Assembly: GCF_001426195.1 (NCBI RefSeq)
Contig: NZ_LMRS01000012.1
Location: 1 to 64,000, forward strand
Direction of reading: 5' to 3'
Length of the DNA: 64,000 bases
Origin: Sphingomonas sp. Leaf339
GTDB taxonomy: Bacteria; Pseudomonadota; Alphaproteobacteria; Sphingomonadales; Sphingomonadaceae
Numbering within the stretch: position 1 is the first letter of the stretch; each line of letters begins with the position of its first letter. Below are positions 1-8,055 of the stretch, one piece after another. The position numbers and the translations under genes are program-made. Below the pieces are notes generated by a model. It saw only the letters and a list, made by a program, of their open reading frames with translations. It had not been told where the DNA came from and ran no database searches.

Positions 1-112
1 TTGGCCAACGACCTCGCGTCGAAAGGCCGGATACGTTTTCGCAGACTGCTCAGAATATTAGACACAAACCGCTTGCCGACGGGGCGAGCCATACGTTTTC
101 ATGACGAGCGAA

Positions 113-580
113 TTATTCGGGTGGGACGGGGATGCCCGAGATCGATTTGGCGGTGCGGATGGTCAGCGACGTCTTGACGCTGGCGACGTTGGGTGCCGGC
201 GTCAGGTGCGTCGTCAGGATTTCCTGAAAGCTCTTCAGGTCCGATGCGACAATCTTCAGGATAAAGTCGATTTCGCCATTCAGCATGTGGCATTCGCGGA
301 CTTCCGGAATGGCGGCGACATGATTTTCAAAGGCGGACAGGTCGTGTTCGGCCTGACTGCGCAACGACACCATCGCGAACACCGTGATCGGATAGCCGAG
401 CCGCGCCGCATCCAGATCGGCATGATAGCCCCGGATCGCCCCAGCCTCTTCCAGCGCGCGCACGCGGCGAAGGCAGGGGGGTGCTGTCAGGCCGACCTGC
501 TCGGCGAGATCGACGTTGGTCATGCGACCATCGGCTTGCAGCAGAGACAGGATCTGGCGGTCGATTCGATCGATCGGCAT
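113..580 (-). CDS. Lrp/AsnC-family transcriptional regulator
   Basis: A 155-residue regulator of the Lrp/AsnC (feast/famine) family, which sense amino acids and bind DNA as dimers or octamers. Residues 1-60 form the winged HTH (starts MPIDRIDRQILSLLQ, with the recognition-helix segment APPCLRRVRALEEAG). Residues 70-150 form the RAM effector domain (MLNGEIDFILKIVA). The ATG at 580 is chosen because an AGGAGG lies 10 nt upstream; a longer reading from 604 lacks this. The gene is divergent from the kinase-like gene at 656, and an inverted repeat lies between them. The effector cannot be named from sequence; proximity to hydroxyproline genes is suggestive only. Confidence 0.9.
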   Translation of the reverse strand: MPIDRIDRQILSLLQADGRMTNVDLAEQVGLTAPPCLRRVRALEEAGAIRGYHADLDAARLGYPITVFAMVSLRSQAEHDLSAFENHVAAIPEVRECHMLNGEIDFILKIVASDLKSFQEILTTHLTPAPNVASVKTSLTIRTAKSISGIPVPPE

Positions 581-637
581 TCTTTGCGTTCCTCCTGATG
601 GCATGACCGATCGGCGATGCCCTCGCTCAAATAATAT

Positions 638-657
638 AATTGCTCTCTACCGCAATT
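638..657. promoter_or_regulatory. Inverted repeat between AsnC regulator and kinase
   Basis: AATTGC and GCAATT are separated by 8 nt, just downstream of a TATAAT-like hexamer (635-640) in the divergent intergenic region. AsnC-family proteins commonly bind imperfect palindromes in their own promoter, so this is a candidate autoregulatory site. The 6-bp arms are short and the call is an inference. Confidence 0.3.
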
Positions 658-2647
658 GTCCCACAACGCGACACCGACAAAACAACCGTATCGCGGTCGA
701 TTCGAGTTAATTAAGGACCTGTTTCATCAGACCCGCTATGACGAAACGAGGGAGTTATCTGTTTTGCGTTTCGACGACAGCCTGACCACGGTGCTATCGG
801 CCGACCAGGGACCCGGATTGGGTGCTCAGTCGGCATGGCGCCAACTGGTCGATCTGATGGGCCGTGGTCGGATCGAGGCGACGGACGAGAACATGGCGCG
901 ACTGGAGTCGCTCCGCGATGTCGTGCCGCTGCCGGTGCGTGCCGCCAGCGCGCGGGCTTTGGCTTTTGCCCGGCCACCGGCGGTTCTTGTCGGGTTCTTC
1001 GCCGCCGACGAACTCGCGATCGCGGCGCCAGTGTTGCGGATGGTGGCCCTGCCGGTCGACGACTGGCTGGGCCTTATCAGCGGTCTGTCACCCGCCGGTC
1101 GTTCGATCCTGCGACAGCGGCGCGATTTGCATGATGATGTGAAGCGCGGGCTGGAGAGCCTGGGCTCGGTGGATTTCGTGCTGTCCGATGAAACGATCGA
1201 GGCGGCCGAGCCGATCGGCGAGGACATCGAGGAGGGCGATCACCCCGTCGACGCCGAGGTGGTGGAGGAAGCGACCCTTACTCCGACCATCGATGCACCC
1301 GACGATCTTGTCGATATCCTCGACCTGGCGGAACCGACGAGCGAGCCGGCGGCGGTTTCGGCCGTCGATCTGACGCCGTCTCCGACGATGCCCTGGTCGT
1401 CGAGGCCGTTCACTGCGCTGGGCGACATCACGCGCGGTCTGCCGCTCGTTGCCGACGCGCTGCGCCGGTTTGACGCGCCGCCGATCGCCCCACCGCCAAG
1501 GTTCGAGATCGCCGATCTGGTTGCCCGGATCGAGGCGTTCAATCGTGTGCGTGACGACCGGGTCGTCCCGACGGCACCGGCGCCGATCGAGGACGGCTTC
1601 CGGTTCGAAACCGATGATACGGGCGTGATCCGTTGGGTCGAGGGCGTGTCCCGCGGGGCGCTGGTTGGCGTATCATTGGCGATGCCGGGTGGATCGACAT
1701 TGATGCCGGGGGCGCAGGCGCCGTTGCAGGGCCTGGTGCGTCTCGATGCCGGCACCGCCGCGGCGTTTCGCCAGCGGGCTCGCTTCCACGATTTGCGGTT
1801 GGAGGTCGGTGGCCTGTCGGATGCAGCCGGATCGTGGCGGATCGCCGGTACGCCCCGTTTCGAGGCGGGGAGCGGCCGTTTCACCGGATATTACGGAACC
1901 GGTCGCCGGCCGCTGCGCCATGAAAGCGCCGCGCCGGCAACGGCTGCGCAGGTCACGATGTCGGATGGCCTGCGCCAGCTGGTCCATGAACTGCGCACGC
2001 CCGCCAACGCAGTTGCCGGGTTCGCCGAGCTGATCGAAACCGAATTGCTGGGTCCGGTGCCAGCGTCCTATCGCGTCCGTGCCGGTGCCATACGCCATCA
2101 GGCAGCGGATCTGCTTGCCGCGATTGATGATCTCGACACCGCTGCTCGGATCGAGGGCGGTGCACTCGATCTCCGGCCGACGGAGGTGAGGCTGGGCGAA
2201 CTCGTCGAACAGACGATGACAGCGCTGGAGCCGCTAGCCCGTCAACGCGGTGCGACGCTGATGCTGTCGGGCGAGGAAACGGTCGCTTCGACCGACGACC
2301 GCGCGGCCGAGCGACTGTTCGCGCGGTTGTTGGCGGCGCTGGTGTCTGCCGCGCAGACGGGCGAACGGATCGGTGTGGCCGTACACCCCGTCGGCGATCA
2401 CGCGGTAGTGACGGTCGATCGACCACGCGCGCTGGCCGATCTGCCCGGCGACGCGCTGTTCAGCCTAGATGGTGGGATCGGCGACGGTGGCGATGGTGCG
2501 CCGTTGCTGGGCGCGGGATTCACGCTGCGGCTGGTACGAAATTTGGCGACCGAGCTAGGCGGGGCACTGGCGATCGATGCCGACCACCTGACGCTGCGCC
2601 TGCCGGCCGCGTTCGTACCGGCAGCGGAACACGCTGCCGGTATCTGA
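656..2647 (+). CDS. Histidine-kinase-like protein with degenerate ATPase domain
   Basis: A 663-residue soluble protein. The N-terminal half (1-430) has no recognised fold and carries a very acidic stretch around residues 185-240. A HisKA dimerisation domain follows, with the H-box HELRTPANAV (His about 444). The C-terminal region resembles a HATPase fold, but the usual N-box asparagine and the DxGxG motif are not evident; only a GAGFTLRLVR-like G2 segment is seen. It may therefore be a pseudokinase, a phosphotransfer scaffold or a diverged kinase. No transmembrane segment is apparent. The TTG start at 656 lacks a clear ribosome site, so the start is uncertain. It ends 8 nt before the convergent permease stop. 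Confidence 0.75.
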   Translation: MSHNATPTKQPYRGRFELIKDLFHQTRYDETRELSVLRFDDSLTTVLSADQGPGLGAQSAWRQLVDLMGRGRIEATDENMARLESLRDVVPLPVRAASARALAFARPPAVLVGFFAADELAIAAPVLRMVALPVDDWLGLISGLSPAGRSILRQRRDLHDDVKRGLESLGSVDFVLSDETIEAAEPIGEDIEEGDHPVDAEVVEEATLTPTIDAPDDLVDILDLAEPTSEPAAVSAVDLTPSPTMPWSSRPFTALGDITRGLPLVADALRRFDAPPIAPPPRFEIADLVARIEAFNRVRDDRVVPTAPAPIEDGFRFETDDTGVIRWVEGVSRGALVGVSLAMPGGSTLMPGAQAPLQGLVRLDAGTAAAFRQRARFHDLRLEVGGLSDAAGSWRIAGTPRFEAGSGRFTGYYGTGRRPLRHESAAPATAAQVTMSDGLRQLVHELRTPANAVAGFAELIETELLGPVPASYRVRAGAIRHQAADLLAAIDDLDTAARIEGGALDLRPTEVRLGELVEQTMTALEPLARQRGATLMLSGEETVASTDDRAAERLFARLLAALVSAAQTGERIGVAVHPVGDHAVVTVDRPRALADLPGDALFSLDGGIGDGGDGAPLLGAGFTLRLVRNLATELGGALAIDADHLTLRLPAAFVPAAEHAAGI

Positions 2648-2655
2648 AGTGTCGA

Positions 2656-4071
2656 TCAGACGGCGACGTCGCCACGCCGCAACAGGCTGGCCCGGCGGCT
2701 GAACGCGAAATACAGGATCAGCCCCAACGCATTCCAGATGGCGAAGCGGACCAGCGTTGCGATCGGCAGGCTGTATAGCAGGTACAGGCATCCCAAGATC
2801 GCGCCCGTACCGACGATATAGGGCGCCGGGCAGCGAAACAGACGGGCGGCATCGGGGGCGGTGCGGCGCAGCACCATCAGGCAGGCACCGACCGCGATAA
2901 AGGCGATCAGCGTGCCGGCATTCGCCAGCTCGGCGATCTCATCCAGCCGGAAGAAACCGGCGACGGCGGCGATCGAGAGGCCGGTCAGGATCGTGATCCG
3001 GGTCGGCGCGCCGCTGCGCTTGCTGACCGTCGCCAGCCGCTGCGGCAACAGGCCGTCGCGCGCCATGACGAAGAAGATGCGGCTCTGCCCGTACATCATC
3101 ACGAGGATCACGGAGGGGAGAGCGATCACCGCCGCCAAGGCGATGACATGGGCGGCGAAAGGCTGGTTCAGCGAGCGCAGGACCAGGGCCAGCGGCTCAG
3201 GCGAATCGGCCAGCACGCGGAACGGCAGCGCGCCGATCGCGGCGACGGCGACGGCCATGTAAATCGCGGTGCACAACACCATCGATCCGACGATACCGAT
3301 CGTCAGGTCGCGGCCGGGGTTCTTGGCTTCCTCGGCCGAGGTGGCGACCGCATCGAAGCCATAAAACGCGAAGAAGACGATCGCGGCGGCGGCCATCACG
3401 CCGCGCTTGGTGCCCTCCACCTCGGTACTGCCGAAGCCGTATGGCATGAAGGGATGGAGGTTGGCGGAGTCAAACGCCGGTGCGGCGAACGCCACGAACA
3501 CCGTCAGTGCGACGAGTTTGATGATGACCAGAATGATATTCAACGTTGCGCTTTCGCGCGTGCCGGCGACCAGCATGCCCATCACCGCCAGCGCGACGAG
3601 CACGGCGGGCAGGTTGATGATGCCGCCCGCGTGCGGCCCGACCAGCAGGGCCGGTGGCAGGTGTATGCCGATCGCTTCGATCCAGCCGACCAGATAGCCC
3701 GACCAGCCGACCGCAACGGTGGAACAGGCGAGTGAATATTCGAGGATCAGGCTCCATCCGACCACCCAGGCGATCGTCTCACCCAGCGCGGTGTAGCTAA
3801 AGGTATAGGCGCTGCCCGCTGCCGGGATCATCGTCGCCAGCTCGGCATAGGCGAGGGCGGCGCAGGCGCAGACCGCACCGGCGATCGCGAAGGCCAGGAT
3901 CACCGCCGGCCCGGCGCGTTCGGCACCGACCCCGGTCAGCGTATAAATGCCGGTGCCGACGATCGCACCGACACCCAGCGCGATCAGATGCGGCCAACTG
4001 AGTGTTTTGGCGAGCGCCTGCCCCGAGGGCGCGTGCGCGCCCAGTGGCTTGCGCGGTCCGATGATCGACAT
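2656..4071 (-). CDS. APC-family amino acid permease
   Basis: A 471-residue integral membrane transporter with about 12 hydrophobic segments, of the amino acid-polyamine-organocation superfamily, cationic-amino-acid-transporter type. The first helix has the family signature (LGVGAIVGTGIYTLTG), followed by the PAAGSAYTF segment. Start ATG at 4071 has GAGGGG 7 nt upstream. It is the last gene of the leftward hydroxyproline arm, 54 nt after the GntR gene, so it probably imports hydroxyproline, proline or a related amino acid. Substrate is an inference from context; the family itself is clear. Confidence 0.88.
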   Translation of the reverse strand: MSIIGPRKPLGAHAPSGQALAKTLSWPHLIALGVGAIVGTGIYTLTGVGAERAGPAVILAFAIAGAVCACAALAYAELATMIPAAGSAYTFSYTALGETIAWVVGWSLILEYSLACSTVAVGWSGYLVGWIEAIGIHLPPALLVGPHAGGIINLPAVLVALAVMGMLVAGTRESATLNIILVIIKLVALTVFVAFAAPAFDSANLHPFMPYGFGSTEVEGTKRGVMAAAAIVFFAFYGFDAVATSAEEAKNPGRDLTIGIVGSMVLCTAIYMAVAVAAIGALPFRVLADSPEPLALVLRSLNQPFAAHVIALAAVIALPSVILVMMYGQSRIFFVMARDGLLPQRLATVSKRSGAPTRITILTGLSIAAVAGFFRLDEIAELANAGTLIAFIAVGACLMVLRRTAPDAARLFRCPAPYIVGTGAILGCLYLLYSLPIATLVRFAIWNALGLILYFAFSRRASLLRRGDVAV

Positions 4072-4125
4072 GGTGTTACCCCTCTAACCCTGATTGCCGG
4101 TGCTGCCGGGGTTTCCCCGGTCAGC

Positions 4126-4773
4126 CTATCCGGTGGCGAATTGTGCGCGCAGATCGCTGAGCGTGCCGGCGATATGGGCGTGAAGCAATGTTTCGACCTG
4201 ACCGGCATCGCGGGCCAGCCAAGCATCGATCATGCCGCGATGTTCCAGATGCGCGCGCGCGTCCCGCCCGGCGGGGGCGAGATGGGCGACGACATAGCGT
4301 TCTGCGAGGATCGCCAGCCGCTCGACGAGCTGCGTGGTCAGCAACCGGCCGCCGGGGCGGACCAGCGCGGTGTGGAATTCGCGGTTACGGACGGCGACTT
4401 CGGCCAGATTGGTGTGTGCCGCCTCGTCAAGCGCCTGGAACGCCTGCAACGCCTCGGTTCGGGCGTTCTCGTCGGCGTTCATCGCACCGACGGCGGCGGC
4501 CGACGGCTCGATCGCCAGCCGCAGCGCATAGATTTCGTCGGCCTGATCGGCGGACATCCGCCGCACCGTATAGCCGCGGTTGGCCTGGCTGATGAGCAGG
4601 CCCTCTTGCTCCAGCCGGGCCAGCGCCTCGCGCAGGGGAATCTTGCTGACGCCCAGTTCGGCGGCGAGCGCATCCTGACGGATCGGCATTTCGGCAGGCA
4701 ACGATCCCGTCACCACGCGCTCGCGCACGATCTCGAAGACCTGATCGGACAGGGTACGCACGACGATGCTCAA
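4126..4773 (-). CDS. GntR/FCD-family transcriptional regulator
   Basis: A FadR-subfamily GntR regulator of about 215 residues: an N-terminal winged HTH (RQDALAAELGVSKIPLREALARLEQEG) and a C-terminal FCD all-helical ligand domain with acidic and histidine metal ligands. The TTG at 4773 is preferred because AAGGAAG lies 6 nt upstream. An alternative TTG at 4854 would overlap the epimerase by 44 nt. It sits between the epimerase and the permease in the same operon and is the obvious candidate controller of the island, probably releasing DNA when hydroxyproline or an intermediate binds. A palindrome in the divergent promoter (6780-6793) is its likely operator. Confidence 0.88.
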   Translation of the reverse strand: MSIVVRTLSDQVFEIVRERVVTGSLPAEMPIRQDALAAELGVSKIPLREALARLEQEGLLISQANRGYTVRRMSADQADEIYALRLAIEPSAAAVGAMNADENARTEALQAFQALDEAAHTNLAEVAVRNREFHTALVRPGGRLLTTQLVERLAILAERYVVAHLAPAGRDARAHLEHRGMIDAWLARDAGQVETLLHAHIAGTLSDLRAQFATG

Positions 4774-4810
4774 CAGCGGCTTCCTTGGCAGGCCGGCGCG
4801 AGGAGCGCCG

Positions 4811-5809
4811 TCATTTGACCTCGAAACCTTCCCAGAACCGATCGGCACGATCAATCCATATCGTGTTGAAACCGGTCGCGATCGCCGATCCTTCGATCGA
4901 GGGAATGATCGCTGGCGTCTCGCCGATCGTCGTCGCCGCCTCGACCCGGCCGATGAAGCGGCTGCCGATATAGCTTTCGTGGACGAACCGGTCGCCGGGT
5001 TTCAGCGTGCCGCGATCCGCCAGATGCGCCAGCCGTGCCGACGTGCCGGTGCCGCAGGGCGATCGGTCGATCGCCGCGTCGCCATAGAAGACGGCGTTGC
5101 GCCCGTCCGCGCCGTTCGATTTCGGTGCGTCGGCCCACAACACATGGCTGACACCGCGGATCGTGGGGTCGATGGGGTGAATCGGCTCCACCGCCGCACT
5201 CACCGCCGCCCGCACACGCCGACCCATCTCGACCAGCCATGATGCGCCCACCGCGTCGAGGCCGGGATAGCCCGCCTGCGGTTCGACGATGGCGTAGTAA
5301 TTGCCGCCATAGGCCACATCGACCGTCAGCGGTCCGATCCCCTCCACCGTCACCGTCACGCCGCGCGCCGCGACATAGGCGGGGACGTTGGTGATGCGCA
5401 CCGCGGTGACACGGTCGCCCTCCGTTTCATAGGCGATGTCGATCACGCCGGCTGGCACCTCAACCCGCAATCGGCCGGGCGTTACGGGCTGGATCAACCC
5501 GTGTTCCAGCCCGAACGTCACCATGCCGATCGTGCCATGGCCGCACATTGGCAGGCAGCCCGACGTCTCGATGAACAGGATGCCGATATCGGTATCGGCA
5601 CGCGTCGGCGGGTAAAGGAATCCGCCCGACATCATCGCGTGGCCGCGCGGTTCAAAGCATAGCCCCGTCCTGATCCAGTCGAAACGGGCCAGGAAATCCT
5701 GGCGTCGTTCCGACATGGAAGCGCCGCGGAGCAGCGGTGCGCCCCCCGCGACCAGCCGGACGGGATTACCGGCGGTGTGGCCGTCGATGCAGAAGAAGGT
5801 GTGGCGCAT
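4811..5809 (-). CDS. 4-hydroxyproline 2-epimerase (proline racemase family)
   Basis: A 332-residue cytoplasmic enzyme of the proline racemase superfamily. Both catalytic cysteines are present: MCGHGTIG in the N-terminal half and SPCGTGTSAR near residue 250, the Cys/Cys pair of true epimerases rather than the Cys-to-Thr/Ser change of 3-hydroxyproline dehydratases. It is expected to convert trans-4-hydroxy-L-proline to cis-4-hydroxy-D-proline, the first step of bacterial hydroxyproline breakdown. It lies 13 nt after the DHDPS-family gene and 37 nt before the GntR gene. Assignment as hydroxyproline epimerase rather than proline racemase rests on the neighbours. Confidence 0.9.
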   Translation of the reverse strand: MRHTFFCIDGHTAGNPVRLVAGGAPLLRGASMSERRQDFLARFDWIRTGLCFEPRGHAMMSGGFLYPPTRADTDIGILFIETSGCLPMCGHGTIGMVTFGLEHGLIQPVTPGRLRVEVPAGVIDIAYETEGDRVTAVRITNVPAYVAARGVTVTVEGIGPLTVDVAYGGNYYAIVEPQAGYPGLDAVGASWLVEMGRRVRAAVSAAVEPIHPIDPTIRGVSHVLWADAPKSNGADGRNAVFYGDAAIDRSPCGTGTSARLAHLADRGTLKPGDRFVHESYIGSRFIGRVEAATTIGETPAIIPSIEGSAIATGFNTIWIDRADRFWEGFEVK

Positions 5810-5822
5810 GACGCTCAGTCTA

Positions 5823-6752
5823 TCACGCCACCTCTTCGACGACCGGCGTGGCGGGCGTCAGCGTCGGGCGCGTCGCGGCGGCCTGTTCGACCATCGCGAT
5901 CACCTCGGCGCGGCGGGCACCCTCCAGCGGGTAACGCGGCGGCAGCACGCGCTCCGACCCGCGACCCATCACCTGCTCGGCGAGCTTGATCGACTGGACG
6001 AGATCATGCTCCGCATCGAGATGGAGGAGCGGCATGAACCAGCGATAGATCTCCATCGCCTTAGCATGGTCGCCGCGTGCAAAGGCGTGAACCAGTTCGA
6101 CCGATTCACGCGGGAACGCGTTGGTCAGGCCCGATACCCAGCCCTGCGCGCCGAGATACAATCCCTCCAGCGCCACGTCATCGAGGCCGGCGAACAGCAC
6201 ATACCGATCACCGAACGAGTTGCGCAGATCGGTGAAGCGGCGCGTATCGGGCGCCGATTCCTTCACCGCGACGATGTTGTCGACGTCGAGCAGCATCTCG
6301 AGCACCTCGTTGGTGATCGACGTGCGATACGCGGGCGGATTGTTGTAGAGCATGATCGGCAGCGCCGTCTTCTCGGCCACGCCGCGGAAGTGGAGGGCCA
6401 GTTCGTGCGGTTTGGGCACATAGACCATCGGCGGCAGCAGCATCAGGCCGTCGGCCCCGGCCTTCTCGGCGGCCTGCGCATACTCAACGGCGCGGCGGGT
6501 GTCGTATTCGGACACCCCGGTGATGACCGGCACGCGACCATCGACCGCCTCGACGATCGCGGTCAGCATGGTGACCTTCTCCTCGAAGGTCAGCGAGTTG
6601 TTCTCACCCACGGTGCCGAGCGCGATGACGCCGGTCACGCCGTCGTTCACCAGATCGTCGACCACGCGCTGCGTATCAGTGATATCAAGCGAGTAGTCGG
6701 CGCGGACCTGTGTCGTCACCGCCGGAAAAACACCTTGCCAGCCAATCGTCAT
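5823..6752 (-). CDS. DHDPS-family lyase, probable pyrroline-hydroxycarboxylate deaminase
   Basis: A 309-residue class I aldolase-type enzyme of the dihydrodipicolinate synthase/N-acetylneuraminate lyase superfamily. The Schiff-base lysine is in IVAVKESAPDTRRF and the catalytic tyrosine region reads YNNPPAYRTS. In hydroxyproline pathways a member of this superfamily deaminates 1-pyrroline-4-hydroxy-2-carboxylate to 2-oxoglutarate semialdehyde, which fits the epimerase and oxidoreductase next door. The ATG at 6752 is chosen over 6797 because AGGGA precedes it and the homologous region begins there. It is the first gene of the leftward arm. The true dapA lies elsewhere (43307), so this copy is not needed for lysine synthesis. 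Confidence 0.88.
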   Translation of the reverse strand: MTIGWQGVFPAVTTQVRADYSLDITDTQRVVDDLVNDGVTGVIALGTVGENNSLTFEEKVTMLTAIVEAVDGRVPVITGVSEYDTRRAVEYAQAAEKAGADGLMLLPPMVYVPKPHELALHFRGVAEKTALPIMLYNNPPAYRTSITNEVLEMLLDVDNIVAVKESAPDTRRFTDLRNSFGDRYVLFAGLDDVALEGLYLGAQGWVSGLTNAFPRESVELVHAFARGDHAKAMEIYRWFMPLLHLDAEHDLVQSIKLAEQVMGRGSERVLPPRYPLEGARRAEVIAMVEQAAATRPTLTPATPVVEEVA

Positions 6753-6779
6753 CTTCGCCGTCCCTGTCTTGTCAATGAA

Positions 6780-6793
6780 TACCGTATACGATA
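6780..6793. promoter_or_regulatory. Candidate GntR operator in divergent promoter
   Basis: TACCGTATACGATA is symmetric at 12 of 14 positions around GTATAC. FCD-type GntR regulators often bind such short palindromes. It overlaps a plausible leftward -10 (TATACG, read on the minus strand at 6788-6783) with a TTGCAC -35 at 6811-6806 and a 17-bp spacer. It also lies in the spacer of a possible rightward promoter (TTGTCA 6769-6774, TACCAA 6792-6797). One site could therefore repress both arms. Confidence 0.5.
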
Positions 6794-6826
6794 CCAATCT
6801 GCGCAGTGCAACAAGATCGCTGACAT

Positions 6827-8041
6827 ATGTTGAAAATTCTGGTCATCGGCGGCGGGGTCGTCGGCCGTTCCATTGCCTGGCACCTGCAACGCGAGGGCAT
6901 TCAGGTTGTGATAGTCGATCCCGCATGTGCCGGGTCTGCCGCATCGTGGGGCAATGCCGGGCATATCGCAACCGAACAAGTGGTGCCGCTCGCCTCGCGC
7001 GCGATGGTGCGATCGTTGCCGCGTCGACTGTTCGTGCGGGGCGGGCCGCTCGACCTGCCGCCACGCATGATTGCAACTTGGCTGCCGTTCGCCTTGCGAC
7101 TGCTGCGGTCGACGCAGCCGCGCCGGTTCGCGGCGGGGGAGGCGGCGCTAGGATCGTTGTTGGCCGCGGCGATGCCGGCATGGCGGCGGCTCGTTGCGGG
7201 ATTGGGCGCACCGGATCTGTTGCGCGAACAGGGTCATCTCGTCGCGTGGGAAAACGCTGGCAGCGCCGTAAAAGGCCGCGCGGCATGGCAGGCGGCCAAC
7301 ACCGGCACGGCGCGGGTCGGCGAGGCCGATGCCAGTGACCACACAGCGCTATCGGCCCTGTCGCCGAACGTCGTCGATGCAATCCGGTTCAGCGGTAGCG
7401 GCCAGGTAAGCGATCTCGACGCGCTGGCGGCGGCGTTCGATCATGCCCTGATCGCGGCGGGCGTGCGGATCGAACGCGGCACCGCCACGATCGAGCGGCG
7501 CGGGGCGGGGGTGCATGTAGCGGGGTTCGACGCCGACCGGATCATTGTCGCGGCCGGCATCGGATCGCGCGCCCTGATGGCGGCGGCGGGCGATGCCGTG
7601 CCGCTGATCGCCGAGCGCGGTTATCACATCCGGGCGGCGGCCGATCACTGGCCCGCCGATCTGCCGCCCGTCGTGTTCGAGGACCGGTCGATCATCGTCA
7701 CGCGCTATGTCGACAGCGTGCAAGTAGCCGGGTTTGTCGAGTTCGGCCGTGCCGATGCGCCGCCCGACCCGCGCAAATGGGATCGGCTGGAAAGCCATGT
7801 CGCCGCGCTGGGAATGCCGATCGCCGGGCCGTTCCGCCGCTGGATCGGCGCGCGCCCGACCTTGCCCGATTACCTGCCCGCCATCGGCCGGTCGCGCCGG
7901 GCGGCCAATCTCTATTACGCGTTCGGCCATCAGCATCTCGGCTTGACGCTGGCGCCCGTCACGGGGGAATTGATGGCGGCGATGGTGCTGGGCGAGGCAC
8001 CGGCGATCGATTGCACACCGTTCGATATCGCACGATTCTAG
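6827..8041 (+). CDS. FAD-dependent D-amino acid (D-hydroxyproline) dehydrogenase
   Basis: A 404-residue DadA/DAAO-type flavoprotein. The N-terminal Rossmann motif is VIGGGVVGRSIAWHL, and a second FAD/substrate-binding segment lies near the C-terminus (RPTLPDYLPAIGRS, then GHQHLGLTLAPVTGE). In the hydroxyproline pathway this type of enzyme oxidises cis-4-hydroxy-D-proline to 1-pyrroline-4-hydroxy-2-carboxylate, linking the epimerase to the deaminase. It is the first gene of the rightward arm and ends 14 nt before the peptidase. The ribosome site is weak. No companion small ferredoxin or alpha subunit is visible, so it is probably the single-subunit form. Confidence 0.87.
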   Translation: MLKILVIGGGVVGRSIAWHLQREGIQVVIVDPACAGSAASWGNAGHIATEQVVPLASRAMVRSLPRRLFVRGGPLDLPPRMIATWLPFALRLLRSTQPRRFAAGEAALGSLLAAAMPAWRRLVAGLGAPDLLREQGHLVAWENAGSAVKGRAAWQAANTGTARVGEADASDHTALSALSPNVVDAIRFSGSGQVSDLDALAAAFDHALIAAGVRIERGTATIERRGAGVHVAGFDADRIIVAAGIGSRALMAAAGDAVPLIAERGYHIRAAADHWPADLPPVVFEDRSIIVTRYVDSVQVAGFVEFGRADAPPDPRKWDRLESHVAALGMPIAGPFRRWIGARPTLPDYLPAIGRSRRAANLYYAFGHQHLGLTLAPVTGELMAAMVLGEAPAIDCTPFDIARF

Positions 8042-8055
8042 GGACAGGAGCGACC

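Noticed and set aside
31..100. Ten-base direct repeat ATACGTTTTC at 31 and 91
   Set aside because: Two copies of a 10-mer are expected by chance; no gene or known motif in the first 112 bases supports a function.
5823..6752. Second dapA for lysine synthesis
   Set aside because: The gene lies inside the hydroxyproline operon, while a clear housekeeping dapA is at 43307.
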